This document shows, in pieces, positions 1 through 5,205 of a DNA stretch of 5,205 nt. Source of the DNA: Candidatus Aminicenantota bacterium (GTDB lineage Bacteria > Acidobacteriota > Aminicenantia > UBA2199); the NCBI GenBank assembly GCA_029939015.1, contig JAOZTV010000226.1, positions 1-5,205 on the forward strand, in the 5' to 3' direction. A model generated the notes under the pieces. That model saw nothing but the letters and a program-made list of their open reading frames with translations. It did no database searches and was not told the origin of the DNA. Position 1 is the first letter of the stretch. Each line of letters starts with the position of its first letter. The position numbers were made by a program, and so were the translations under genes.

Positions 1-220
1 CCCATATTTAATGGCAAAAAATGCTTTACTTGAATACACCTTGTCTCTTGCAGAAACATATAAAAACATAAACTTCAATATAATATCTCCCATCACTTTT
101 GAAGGAGCAAATGTTCCTGCAAAAAACGGAAAAACAATTCCTGTACAAATCATAGTCAAAAATATAATTAAGATACTTTTAGGAACACAAAGTGGGAAAA
201 ATTATATTGTTTACAAATAA
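1..220 (+). CDS. Short-chain dehydrogenase/reductase (SDR), C-terminal part, 5' truncated by window edge
   Basis: The reading frame is open from base 2 to the TAA at 218-220, so the ATG at 11 is internal and the true start lies outside the window. The first visible residues read PYLMAKNALLEYTLSLAE. This is the SDR active-site helix: Tyr (codon 5-7) and Lys (codon 17-19) have the YxxxK spacing, followed by the usual 'al..yt.sLA' helix. The following NIISPITFEG segment matches the loop after strand 6 (usually vn.isPG) that contacts NAD(P). About 72 residues are visible, which fits the last quarter to third of a typical 240-280 residue SDR. The part after the Pro loop is short and ends in NYIVYK. 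The Rossmann N-terminus is missing, so cofactor and substrate cannot be inferred. The gene converges with ddl, with 4 bp between stop codons. Confidence 0.75.
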   Translation, partial: PYLMAKNALLEYTLSLAETYKNINFNIISPITFEGANVPAKNGKTIPVQIIVKNIIKILLGTQSGKNYIVYK

Positions 221-224
221 ACTC

Positions 225-1271
225 TTATTCAAGTAAATATTTTAGTAATTCAGAAAATTTATATCCCTTGACTAAGGCCGACTCAGGAACAAGTGAAAGC
301 TCAGTAAAACCAGGTAGAGTATTAAGCTCTAAAAAATAGAATTTCCCATCTCTTTCATTTAAAATAAAATCTACTCTACCATATTCATCACAACCAATAT
401 GATGAAATATTTTCAATGCCATTTTTTCAATTTTTTCTTCCTGTTCATTGGTTAAAACTGCAGGGCAAATATGTTCTGTAAGTCCTTTTCTATACTTATG
501 CTCATAGTCATAAAATCCATTTTTGGGTTTTATTTCAATAATTGGAAACACCTCATTCTTAATAATTGGGACAGAAAACTCACGACCTTTGATGTATTTT
601 TCAACTAAGAATTCGCCTTCAATTTCATCGATCATTTTAAATACTTCTTCCAAATCATTTTCACTTTGTAAAATTTTTACACCAACTGATGAACCTTGGC
701 TATTAGCTTTAATTACAACCGGATAAGTATAATTTTTAGTAATCTCAGATTTTAATATTGATAATAACTGCTCTTTTGATAGTTTTGCAATATTTTGATA
801 TTTAGCAATAATTAAATCAGATAACATTACCCAACCTGCAACAGGGATATTTAACTCTTGTGCAAAAATTTTACTGAGATTTTTATCCATACCAATAGCT
901 GATGCCTTTGTCCCAGAACCACAATACTGTATTTTATTAAGGTCAAGAATGGCCTGTATTGTACCGTCTTCACCTTCACTGCCATGTAATCCTATAAATA
1001 CTTTATATGGATTAATCCACTTAATACTATTGACTAAAACTGACATGTCTTTTATAGAATGAGATACAATATTATTGGTAAAATCCTTTGGTTTTATTGT
1101 ACTTAAGTTATTCTGGTTAATTTCAATCGCACCAGTTGGAGAATTGGTATCAATTAAATAACTTAAAAATCCTGCTTCGTATATCCCCTTTGCAACGGCA
1201 ATACCGGTAATTAAACTTATCTCTCTTTCAGTTGAGCTACCACCAAATATTGTAACTATTTTTTTTTTCAT
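225..1271 (-). CDS. ddl: D-alanine--D-alanine ligase
   Basis: This cytoplasmic ATP-grasp enzyme joins two D-Ala molecules using ATP, supplying the dipeptide that MurF adds to the peptidoglycan precursor. Family motifs occur in order: GGSSTERE (residues 10-17, with the catalytic Glu15 position), GLHGSEGEDG (94-103), MDK (128-130), GSSVGV (193-198), the omega-loop FYDYEHKY (253-260), RVDF (299-302) and the metal-binding ELNTLPG (315-321), then SLVPESA. Lys259-Tyr260 keeps the Lys-Tyr pair of E. coli DdlB (K215-Y216), which predicts a D-Ala-D-Ala rather than a VanA-type D-Ala-D-lactate product. The length of 348 lies between E. coli DdlB (306) and DdlA (364). The extra length includes a lysine-rich stretch at about 150-182. 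The ATG immediately follows the TAA of the upstream carboxypeptidase with no gap, so translation is probably coupled. An SD-like AGGGAAAG lies inside the end of that gene. Confidence 0.96.
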   Translation of the reverse strand: MKKKIVTIFGGSSTEREISLITGIAVAKGIYEAGFLSYLIDTNSPTGAIEINQNNLSTIKPKDFTNNIVSHSIKDMSVLVNSIKWINPYKVFIGLHGSEGEDGTIQAILDLNKIQYCGSGTKASAIGMDKNLSKIFAQELNIPVAGWVMLSDLIIAKYQNIAKLSKEQLLSILKSEITKNYTYPVVIKANSQGSSVGVKILQSENDLEEVFKMIDEIEGEFLVEKYIKGREFSVPIIKNEVFPIIEIKPKNGFYDYEHKYRKGLTEHICPAVLTNEQEEKIEKMALKIFHHIGCDEYGRVDFILNERDGKFYFLELNTLPGFTELSLVPESALVKGYKFSELLKYLLE

Positions 1272-1970
1272 TTATACTTTCCCTATGTTAATAATAAATC
1301 TATTAAAGATTTCAGATAAATTATCCAAAAGCGTTTCCTTGAGCAAAATATCTGACTGTTTGATAGCTTTATGGAGTACATCGATTGAAAACTGTTCCAA
1401 AAAGGGAATTGAAACCGGACTATAACTAAGATGCCATCTCTCCTGAACAACTCCATTTCTATCCATATTGTATGGTCTAAAAAATCCATAAGCTGATTTT
1501 TCGTTTATTTTTATGTCAAGCCAGTCATGCAATGGACCGAATATACCCTCTTGATTAACCTCTTCAGGTATTAATTCTATGTCATAATTTTCTGGTTTTG
1601 CATTTAAGTCATAAACATCAATGTCAGTTCCCCAATGATGACGCGATGCACCAGGTAAGGCTGACCATCTTAAAATTGAGAAGCTAAGTTCTTTATCTGT
1701 AAGACTATTAATGTCAATAGGAATTGCATCACTATTGAGGACAGGTAATTCGCCCCTTGCTTTTCTATTCCAGATAGATAATTGATCCTCAAAGCTTCTA
1801 AACCCACTATGTATGTGTAAATTAAATCCATGATTTCCAGCTTCCTTTCTAAGTTCCAAGAATGAATTTACTGCTTCTTTATGAATAGATGCACCAAGTG
1901 TTTTTGTCATAAAACTGGAACATAGATGGCTTCTTTCCTTGCCAGTAAGAAGTTTTGAAAACTTATTCAT
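1272..1970 (-). CDS. VanY/LAS-type M15B D-Ala carboxypeptidase, probably cytoplasmic
   Basis: This is a zinc metallopeptidase of the D-alanyl-D-alanine carboxypeptidase (VanY, M15B) family. Visible motifs are SGFRS (residues 55-59, with the Arg58 that contacts substrate), SRHHWGTDID (109-118, the SxHxxGxxxD signature, giving zinc ligands His111 and Asp118) and ERWHLSY (177-183, with catalytic Glu177 and zinc ligand His180). The active site therefore looks intact. At 232 residues it is close to a single catalytic domain. The N-terminus MNKFSKLLTGKERSHL is hydrophilic, with no signal peptide, lipobox or transmembrane helix, so the enzyme is predicted to stay in the cytoplasm. The LTG..SHL start resembles family members I remember, and an in-frame TAA lies 9 bases before the ATG, so this start is favoured although no good Shine-Dalgarno precedes it. 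It begins 15 nt after the kinase stop and abuts ddl. Whether it cuts D,D- or L,D-bonds cannot be read from the sequence. An L,D-carboxypeptidase role in muropeptide recycling would suit the location. Confidence 0.88.
   Translation of the reverse strand: MNKFSKLLTGKERSHLCSSFMTKTLGASIHKEAVNSFLELRKEAGNHGFNLHIHSGFRSFEDQLSIWNRKARGELPVLNSDAIPIDINSLTDKELSFSILRWSALPGASRHHWGTDIDVYDLNAKPENYDIELIPEEVNQEGIFGPLHDWLDIKINEKSAYGFFRPYNMDRNGVVQERWHLSYSPVSIPFLEQFSIDVLHKAIKQSDILLKETLLDNLSEIFNRFIINIGKV
1277..1284 (-). promoter_or_regulatory. Ribosome binding site of ddl inside the upstream gene
   Basis: AGGGAAAG on the minus strand ends 5 nt before the ddl ATG and is formed by the last sense codons of the carboxypeptidase gene. 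It is a moderate Shine-Dalgarno match. Together with the abutting TAA-ATG junction it supports translational coupling. Confidence 0.5.
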
Positions 1971-1985
1971 TGGTAATTAACCATA

Positions 1986-3293
1986 TCAATACAAATCAAT
2001 CTTGACTTCTGTACCTTCTGAACTTGATTTGTTTATACTTATATCTCCATTAAGATAATGCATTGATTTTTTAACAAGAGCCAGTCCCATTCCTGTTCCC
2101 TTGGTTTTTGTTGTAAAAAAGGGAAGCCATATTTTATCAAGATCATTTTCTTTAATTCCTGACCCATTATCTTTGATTATAATATTTACTGTATCATTTT
2201 CTTTAATCTCAAATTCAATTTTTGTTGCAGAGGCTTCTACTGCATTTCTAATTAAATTGGAAAACACTGTTTCTAATTGAATTGAATCAGTTTTTAAAGA
2301 GAAATTGTCGCCACTCACACTAAGATATATCTTATGTTTTTCTGCAATATTAGTAATCATATTGTTTAGGTTCACTTCTGTTTTTCTTTCTTCTTTTAAT
2401 GGTTTTGAAAAATTAAGGAATCTTTCCATCATTTCAGTTAAAAATATTATTTCTTTATTTACTTTCTCAATTTTATCTATCTTTTTATCTATTGTTCTTG
2501 TATATCCGAATATTACACCAAGAGAATTTCTGACTTCATGCACAAGAAATGCAGTCATTTCCCCAAGCATGATAAAATTCCTGTTTTTTTGCACAATTAT
2601 CTCTTTTTTTTTTTCTTCAGTTATATCGTTAATAAGCAAAAGAGTTCCAATCTCTTTCATCTGAATTAACTCAATTTTAAAGAATTTTTTATTAGAACTT
2701 AATTCAAAGAATGCCCTTTGTTTATTAAGGTTAAGTGCAATAATTTCAACTATTTCTTTATACTCAGACAGAACAAGTTTAAAATCATTGTTTTTCGCAA
2801 TTGCCATAGTCTTCATAAATATTTTTTCAGCAGTTTTATTAAATATTTCAATTTTATTTCCCTTATTTAAAAGTATTACGGCAACATCCATTGAATTAAT
2901 GATATTTCGACTTAATTCATCAGAATTTAGCACTTTTTTCTGCTGTGTTTCTACAAGATTTTTTAATTGATTTTCACTGCTTTTTAATTGGAATAAGTAA
3001 TTTTGTAATTGAGGTATTTCAGGGGCACTGACTTTTCTTTTTTTTGATGATAGAGCATAAACAAAGTATCCTCCTGTTAATAGAATAAAAAATGCAAGAA
3101 TTATAACAAAATAAGAAAATATTTTATTTATAGTTTTTATAATATTTAATGACTGCAAAGATATTTTACTCTTTTGTGCAATTTTAGTTTCTTCTTTTTT
3201 TTCAACTTCATCAAGAAGAGAACTCATATTGCTAAAGAAAAACAGTAAACTAATTTGAATTATTAAAAGTAAAACTATCATACTTTTTCGCAT
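1986..3293 (-). CDS. Membrane-bound PAS sensor histidine kinase (NtrB/AtoS-like)
   Basis: This is an inner-membrane two-component sensor that autophosphorylates on His. Order of parts: TM1 (about residues 5-21), a short, charged extracytoplasmic segment (about 22-58), TM2 (about 60-81), a probable helical linker (95-125), a PAS domain (about 128-225, with VILLNKGNKIEIFNKTAEKI), then HisKA with the H-box VHEVRN (251-256, phospho-acceptor His252), the N-box NLIRNAVEA (346-354), the G1 box DNGSG (375-379), the F-box PFFTTK (391-396) and the G2 box GTGMGL (399-404). All catalytic motifs are present. The outer segment of roughly 37 residues is too small for a large ligand domain, so sensing may rely on the PAS domain, the membrane or a partner protein. 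No response regulator is encoded in the window. The ATG has a strong AAAGGAG 5 nt upstream and is preceded by the inverted-repeat leader. The signal and partner are unknown. Its position just after pilD recalls PilS, but no pilin gene is visible. Confidence 0.93.
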   Translation of the reverse strand: MRKSMIVLLLIIQISLLFFFSNMSSLLDEVEKKEETKIAQKSKISLQSLNIIKTINKIFSYFVIILAFFILLTGGYFVYALSSKKRKVSAPEIPQLQNYLFQLKSSENQLKNLVETQQKKVLNSDELSRNIINSMDVAVILLNKGNKIEIFNKTAEKIFMKTMAIAKNNDFKLVLSEYKEIVEIIALNLNKQRAFFELSSNKKFFKIELIQMKEIGTLLLINDITEEKKKEIIVQKNRNFIMLGEMTAFLVHEVRNSLGVIFGYTRTIDKKIDKIEKVNKEIIFLTEMMERFLNFSKPLKEERKTEVNLNNMITNIAEKHKIYLSVSGDNFSLKTDSIQLETVFSNLIRNAVEASATKIEFEIKENDTVNIIIKDNGSGIKENDLDKIWLPFFTTKTKGTGMGLALVKKSMHYLNGDISINKSSSEGTEVKIDLY

Positions 3294-3298
3294 TTTAA

Positions 3299-3305
3299 CT
3301 CCTTT
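3299..3305 (-). promoter_or_regulatory. Ribosome binding site of the histidine kinase
   Basis: AAAGGAG on the minus strand ends 5 nt before the kinase ATG (3293-3291), a near-ideal Shine-Dalgarno. Seven bases overlapping it (AAGGAGT, 3304-3298) are exactly complementary to ACTCCTT in the same transcript (minus strand of 3341-3347), at the edge of the adjacent repeat arm. The site could therefore be masked by leader RNA structure. Confidence 0.8.
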
Positions 3306-3312
3306 ATAACTA

Positions 3313-3346
3313 AGGCAAAGAGGCAGAGAGGCAAGGAGGCAAGGAG
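3313..3346 (+). repeat. Left arm: tandem AGGCARRG octamers
   Basis: Units in + orientation are AGGCAAAG (3313-3320), AGGCAGAG (3321-3328), AGGCAAGG (3329-3336), AGGCAAGG (3337-3344), then a partial AG. The + strand contains AAGGAGG (3333-3339). In the minus-strand transcript this becomes CCUCCUU, which resembles the anti-Shine-Dalgarno end of 16S rRNA. Confidence 0.9.
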
Positions 3347-3412
3347 TAAAGAATAAAAAAAATATTTTTAAATATTTTAGTACTACAAAAAAAGCTTCTA
3401 TACTTTTTTCTA

Positions 3413-3443
3413 CTTGCCTCCTTGCCTCTCTGCCTCTCTGCCT
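3413..3443 (-). repeat. Right arm: tandem AGGCARRG octamers, inverted
   Basis: Read on the minus strand the units are AGGCAGAG (3443-3436), AGGCAGAG (3435-3428), AGGCAAGG (3427-3420) and a 7-base AGGCAAG (3419-3413). The order of the variants matches the left arm apart from one A/G difference in the first unit. This suggests the two arms were copied from one another or maintained together. Confidence 0.9.
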
Positions 3444-3459
3444 TAAATAACATTATTAC

Positions 3460-4230
3460 TCAACCAACTACCACCGATCTTATAAACAACATAATATTTT
3501 CACCCCAAAATAATGAAAGAAAACTACCTAACCCGAGGAAAGTGCCAAATGGCAGGGCATACTTCAAATCTTTTTTATAAAAAATTATAAAAAAGATTCC
3601 TACAATCAAACCTGAGAACGAGGCTAACATTATTGCAACAACAGTCTTTACCATTCCAAGATATGCACCTAAAAAGAGCATCATTTTTACATCACCAAAT
3701 CCTAATCCCTCTACCTTTCTCACCTTTAGATAAAAAAAATACAAACCTGCAAAAAATAAGGCTCCGCCAAAAGCAGTACCAAATGAATCTAAAGCAGAAA
3801 TTCCCTGATTAAAAAACGAATAGATAAGGAAGATTATTGCACCTCCAAGGGTAAGTTCGTCCGGTAATATCATGTGAAAAAGGTCTATAAACGTCAGGGC
3901 TATTAAAATTGCAAGAAATAACATTGTAAAGACAGTATAATGAATGGAGTATTCAAAAAACCAGATAAACGATAACCAAAATGCAAAAGCTGTAAATATT
4001 TCAATTATTGGATGAATTATTGGTATTTTAACTTTACATTTACGACATCTTCCTCCTAGAAAAATGAAACTTAAAACAGGAATATTGTCGAATGGTTTAA
4101 CTGGAGTATTACAGGAGGCACAATATGAACCTGGTCTAATCAGACTTTTATTTAAAGGTATCCTATAAATAACAACGTTTAAGAAACTACCAATTATTAA
4201 CCCGAATATGATTACAAAAATTTCTTCCAA
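3460..4230 (-). CDS. pilD: Type IV prepilin peptidase / N-methyltransferase (A24A)
   Basis: This polytopic inner-membrane aspartic protease cleaves the leader from type IV prepilins or type II secretion pseudopilins and methylates the new N-terminus. The N-terminal methyltransferase domain shows GSFLNVVIYRIP (residues 14-25) and two zinc-binding CxxC pairs, Cys37/Cys40 and Cys62/Cys65. The peptidase aspartates are Asp116 in FIDLFHMILPDELT and Asp180 in GLGFGD. A late LPFGTFLGLG (226-235) matches the family PFGPfl motif with Thr replacing Pro. The length of 256 is usual for the family. The start is TTG: it is the only plausible start after an in-frame TAG at 4249-4251, and it has GGAGG 4 nt upstream. 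It overlaps the TPR-like gene by 19 nt, so the two are probably co-translated. No pilin, GspE or PilB gene is visible, so its substrates lie elsewhere. Confidence 0.95.
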   Translation of the reverse strand: MEEIFVIIFGLIIGSFLNVVIYRIPLNKSLIRPGSYCASCNTPVKPFDNIPVLSFIFLGGRCRKCKVKIPIIHPIIEIFTAFAFWLSFIWFFEYSIHYTVFTMLFLAILIALTFIDLFHMILPDELTLGGAIIFLIYSFFNQGISALDSFGTAFGGALFFAGLYFFYLKVRKVEGLGFGDVKMMLFLGAYLGMVKTVVAIMLASFSGLIVGIFFIIFYKKDLKYALPFGTFLGLGSFLSLFWGENIMLFIRSVVVG

Positions 4231-5075
4231 GATTCCTCCATTTCCAAACTAAGTTTTCCACTTTTTGGGTCATATTTATATTCATTTCCAATATAATCCA
4301 ATGGAATGTTTTTTATTTTCAGTTTTATTTTTAATTCATCTAGTGTTAAAGGTAATCGATTATATAAAACTTTGAATTTTTTTATTAATATTACAATCTC
4401 TGCTTTATCAATTTTATGTTTTAGTTGAAGCAAATGAGCTTTAGCTGATTCTCTTTTACTTTTCGATTTAGTGTTTTTTTCAATTTCTTTCCATAGTTTA
4501 AAGGCCTTTTTTTCATTCTTAGTAGTATTGGCTTCCTTTATATCCATATTAATCCAAAAATTCTTTAAAAGACCTGGAAGCTCTTTATATTCTGACATTT
4601 GTAAATAAAGTTTTTTGGCAAGTTGATAATCCTTTAAATAATACCATGCGAAATATCCGGAATCATAATCAAAATAATAATTATCTTTTATATGTTTTTT
4701 TGCCTTTTGGAGAAGTTCTATTGCCTTTAAAGGTTTTTTTGCATTTACACCAACAATTGTAGAACCAATAAAATAAAGGTCAATGAATTTTGGATTTAGG
4801 TCTGTTATAATATCAAAAATTTGGTATGCATAATCATATCTGTTTTTTATTGACCTTGTTGACAAAAACTGGATAGCCCATATATACATTAGATCTGCTA
4901 CAAAATTTACATTTCCAAAGGAGACAATTTTAAGTGTTTTTGCAGATGGTATCATCAGGTGTTTGTCTTTGCCTGAAAACAAGTTTGTGTTGGCATCATA
5001 TTTAACCTGTGAAAAAACAAAGATAATGATAGAAAAAATTAGAATTATTGCAGGTAAAACTTTTTTGATTATCAC
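4212..5075 (-). CDS. Membrane-anchored TPR-like protein of unknown function
   Basis: I do not recognise a named family. The protein begins with a single hydrophobic helix (about residues 5-22) after a short positive start (MIIKK), consistent with an N-in membrane anchor or uncleaved signal and a periplasmic body. Residues 45-110 (SAKTLKIVSFGNVNFVADLMYIW, then ITDLNPKFIDLYFIGS) and 114-160 (KPLKAIELLQKA, YYLKDYQLAKKLYLQM) look like degenerate helical TPR repeats. The tail at 239-278 (NRLPLTLDELK, NIPLDYIGNEYKYDPKSGKL) resembles the 'yPltl.eL...iP.Dp.G..Y.Yd..tG' ending seen in some TPR proteins and pseudopilins. The start is GTG, overlapping the stop of the upstream permease-like gene by one base (TAGTG), with AGAGAG 8 nt upstream as a weak Shine-Dalgarno. 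It overlaps pilD by 19 nt. Tight linkage to both suggests an accessory or assembly role in an envelope system, which is inference. Confidence 0.8.
   Translation of the reverse strand: MIIKKVLPAIILIFSIIIFVFSQVKYDANTNLFSGKDKHLMIPSAKTLKIVSFGNVNFVADLMYIWAIQFLSTRSIKNRYDYAYQIFDIITDLNPKFIDLYFIGSTIVGVNAKKPLKAIELLQKAKKHIKDNYYFDYDSGYFAWYYLKDYQLAKKLYLQMSEYKELPGLLKNFWINMDIKEANTTKNEKKAFKLWKEIEKNTKSKSKRESAKAHLLQLKHKIDKAEIVILIKKFKVLYNRLPLTLDELKIKLKIKNIPLDYIGNEYKYDPKSGKLSLEMEESWKKFL
4235..4239 (-). promoter_or_regulatory. Ribosome binding site deciding the TTG start of pilD
   Basis: GGAGG on the minus strand lies 4 nt before the TTG at 4230-4228, within the end of the upstream gene. No ATG or GTG is available nearby in this frame, so this site is the main support for the TTG start. 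Confidence 0.75.
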
Positions 5076-5205
5076 TATTTGAACTCTCTGCGTTTAAAAA
5101 TTATTATTGTTATTATTAAAACAGTAATTGTATAAAAAATCCCATAAAGACTGGAATAGAAAAAATTAGTTAAATCAACTACTCCATTGGAAACTAAATC
5201 ATTTT
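5075..5205 (-). CDS. C-terminal end of a membrane protein, possibly an ABC-2 type permease (start outside window)
   Basis: On the minus strand one frame is open from the right edge to a TAG at 5077-5075, giving 42 residues: a polar stretch (NDLVSNGVVDLTNFFYSSLY), then a hydrophobic helix (GIFYTITVLIITIIIF), and the basic end KRREFK. A last transmembrane helix followed by F(K/R)RR(E/D)F is the usual ending of ABC-2 family permease subunits, so that is my preferred reading. With only the tail visible other membrane proteins are possible. The other two frames on this strand stop within the first bases from the edge. The stop overlaps the GTG of the TPR-like gene by one base, the classic arrangement of translationally coupled operon genes. 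Confidence 0.6.
   Translation of the reverse strand, partial: NDLVSNGVVDLTNFFYSSLYGIFYTITVLIITIIIFKRREFK

Larger units (their letters stand above)
3311..3445. repeat. Long inverted repeat built of 8-bp tandem units, possible MITE-like element
   Basis: Arms 3311-3345 and 3411-3445 are reverse complements at 33 of 35 positions (mismatches at 3318 and 3344 on the left). They enclose a 65-bp AT-rich core. Each arm is made of about four AGGCARRG octamers, with composition very unlike the surrounding AT-rich sequence. The structure fills most of the 166-bp gap between pilD and the kinase. ATAAC occurs immediately outside on the left (3306-3310) and one base outside on the right (3447-3451), which could be a 5-bp target duplication. 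No ORF of note lies inside, so any mobility would depend on another protein. In the pilD-to-kinase RNA it would fold into a long hairpin. It lacks a following T-run and so is not a classical intrinsic terminator. Confidence 0.9.

Noticed and set aside
209..222. GTTTA-CAAA-TAAAC hairpin at the SDR/ddl junction as a bidirectional terminator
   Set aside because: The stem is only 5 bp, AT-rich, and has no adjacent T-run on either strand.
523..726. Open frame on + strand inside ddl
   Set aside because: It lies antisense to a clearly conserved gene, has no recognisable motif and is expected by chance.
225..1271. VanA/VanB-type D-Ala-D-lactate ligase, with the VanY-like neighbour suggesting a glycopeptide-resistance cluster
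   Set aside because: The omega-loop keeps the Lys-Tyr of D-Ala-D-Ala ligases. No VanH or VanX is present, and the peptidase lacks an export signal.
1283..1489. Open frame on the minus strand overlapping the carboxypeptidase
   Set aside because: It is a frame-shifted shadow of the conserved M15B C-terminus, which contains the essential ERWH motif in the other frame.
2305..2664. 119-codon open frame on + strand with hydrophobic content
   Set aside because: It is antisense to the kinase HisKA/ATPase region. The hydrophobicity comes from the complement of Lys/Glu-rich codons.
2788..2970. 60-codon open frame on + strand
   Set aside because: It is antisense to the kinase PAS region, with no RBS or motif support.
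3388..3409. Possible weak terminator in the core of the inverted repeat (AAAAAAG / CTTTTTT stem, 8-nt loop)
   Set aside because: The stem is nearly all A-T and therefore unstable. The T-run is part of the stem, and such symmetry is common in AT-rich DNA.
3346..3410. Possible promoter for the kinase in the AT-rich core
   Set aside because: TTGTAG followed by AT-rich sequence matches a -35 element poorly and no clear -10 stands out. A start site here is possible but not supported.
3306..3451. CRISPR array
   Set aside because: The repeats are contiguous 8-mers in two inverted blocks, with no spacers of regular length.

Overview
The window is AT-rich DNA carrying eight protein-coding regions, two of them cut by the window edges, and one unusual intergenic repeat. 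The type IV prepilin peptidase, an NtrB/AtoS-like sensor kinase and a VanY-type peptidase of a kind I associate with proteobacteria suggest a low-GC Gram-negative or other diderm bacterium. The sequence alone does not fix the phylum.

Layout: the left end (1-220, + strand) is the C-terminal part of a short-chain dehydrogenase/reductase. Everything else is on the minus strand and is transcribed from the right edge leftwards. In transcription order: the tail of a membrane protein, probably an ABC-2 permease (5075-5205); a membrane-anchored TPR-like protein of unknown function (4212-5075, GTG start overlapping the previous stop by one base); prepilin peptidase PilD (3460-4230, TTG start, 19-nt overlap); a 166-bp intergenic gap; a two-TM, PAS-containing sensor histidine kinase (1986-3293); a VanY/M15B carboxypeptidase without a signal peptide (1272-1970); and D-alanine--D-alanine ligase (225-1271), whose ATG directly follows the carboxypeptidase stop. 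The ligase and the dehydrogenase converge with 4 bp between their stop codons.

The genes fall into two tightly packed blocks. Permease, TPR protein and PilD form an envelope/secretion-like block. Kinase, carboxypeptidase and Ddl form a second block in which a probably cytoplasmic D-Ala-releasing peptidase is made together with the enzyme that consumes D-Ala, which suggests local peptidoglycan recycling. The gap between the blocks holds the most unusual feature: two 35-nt arms in inverted orientation (33/35 matching), each made of tandem 8-bp AGGCARRG units, around a 65-bp AT-rich core and bracketed by a possible 5-bp target duplication (ATAAC). It lies directly before the kinase ribosome binding site and contains sequence complementary to it. 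It could be a small non-autonomous mobile element, an RNA processing or attenuation structure, or both.

No RNA genes, CRISPR arrays or full insertion sequences were seen, and there is no gene-free stretch above 300 bp.
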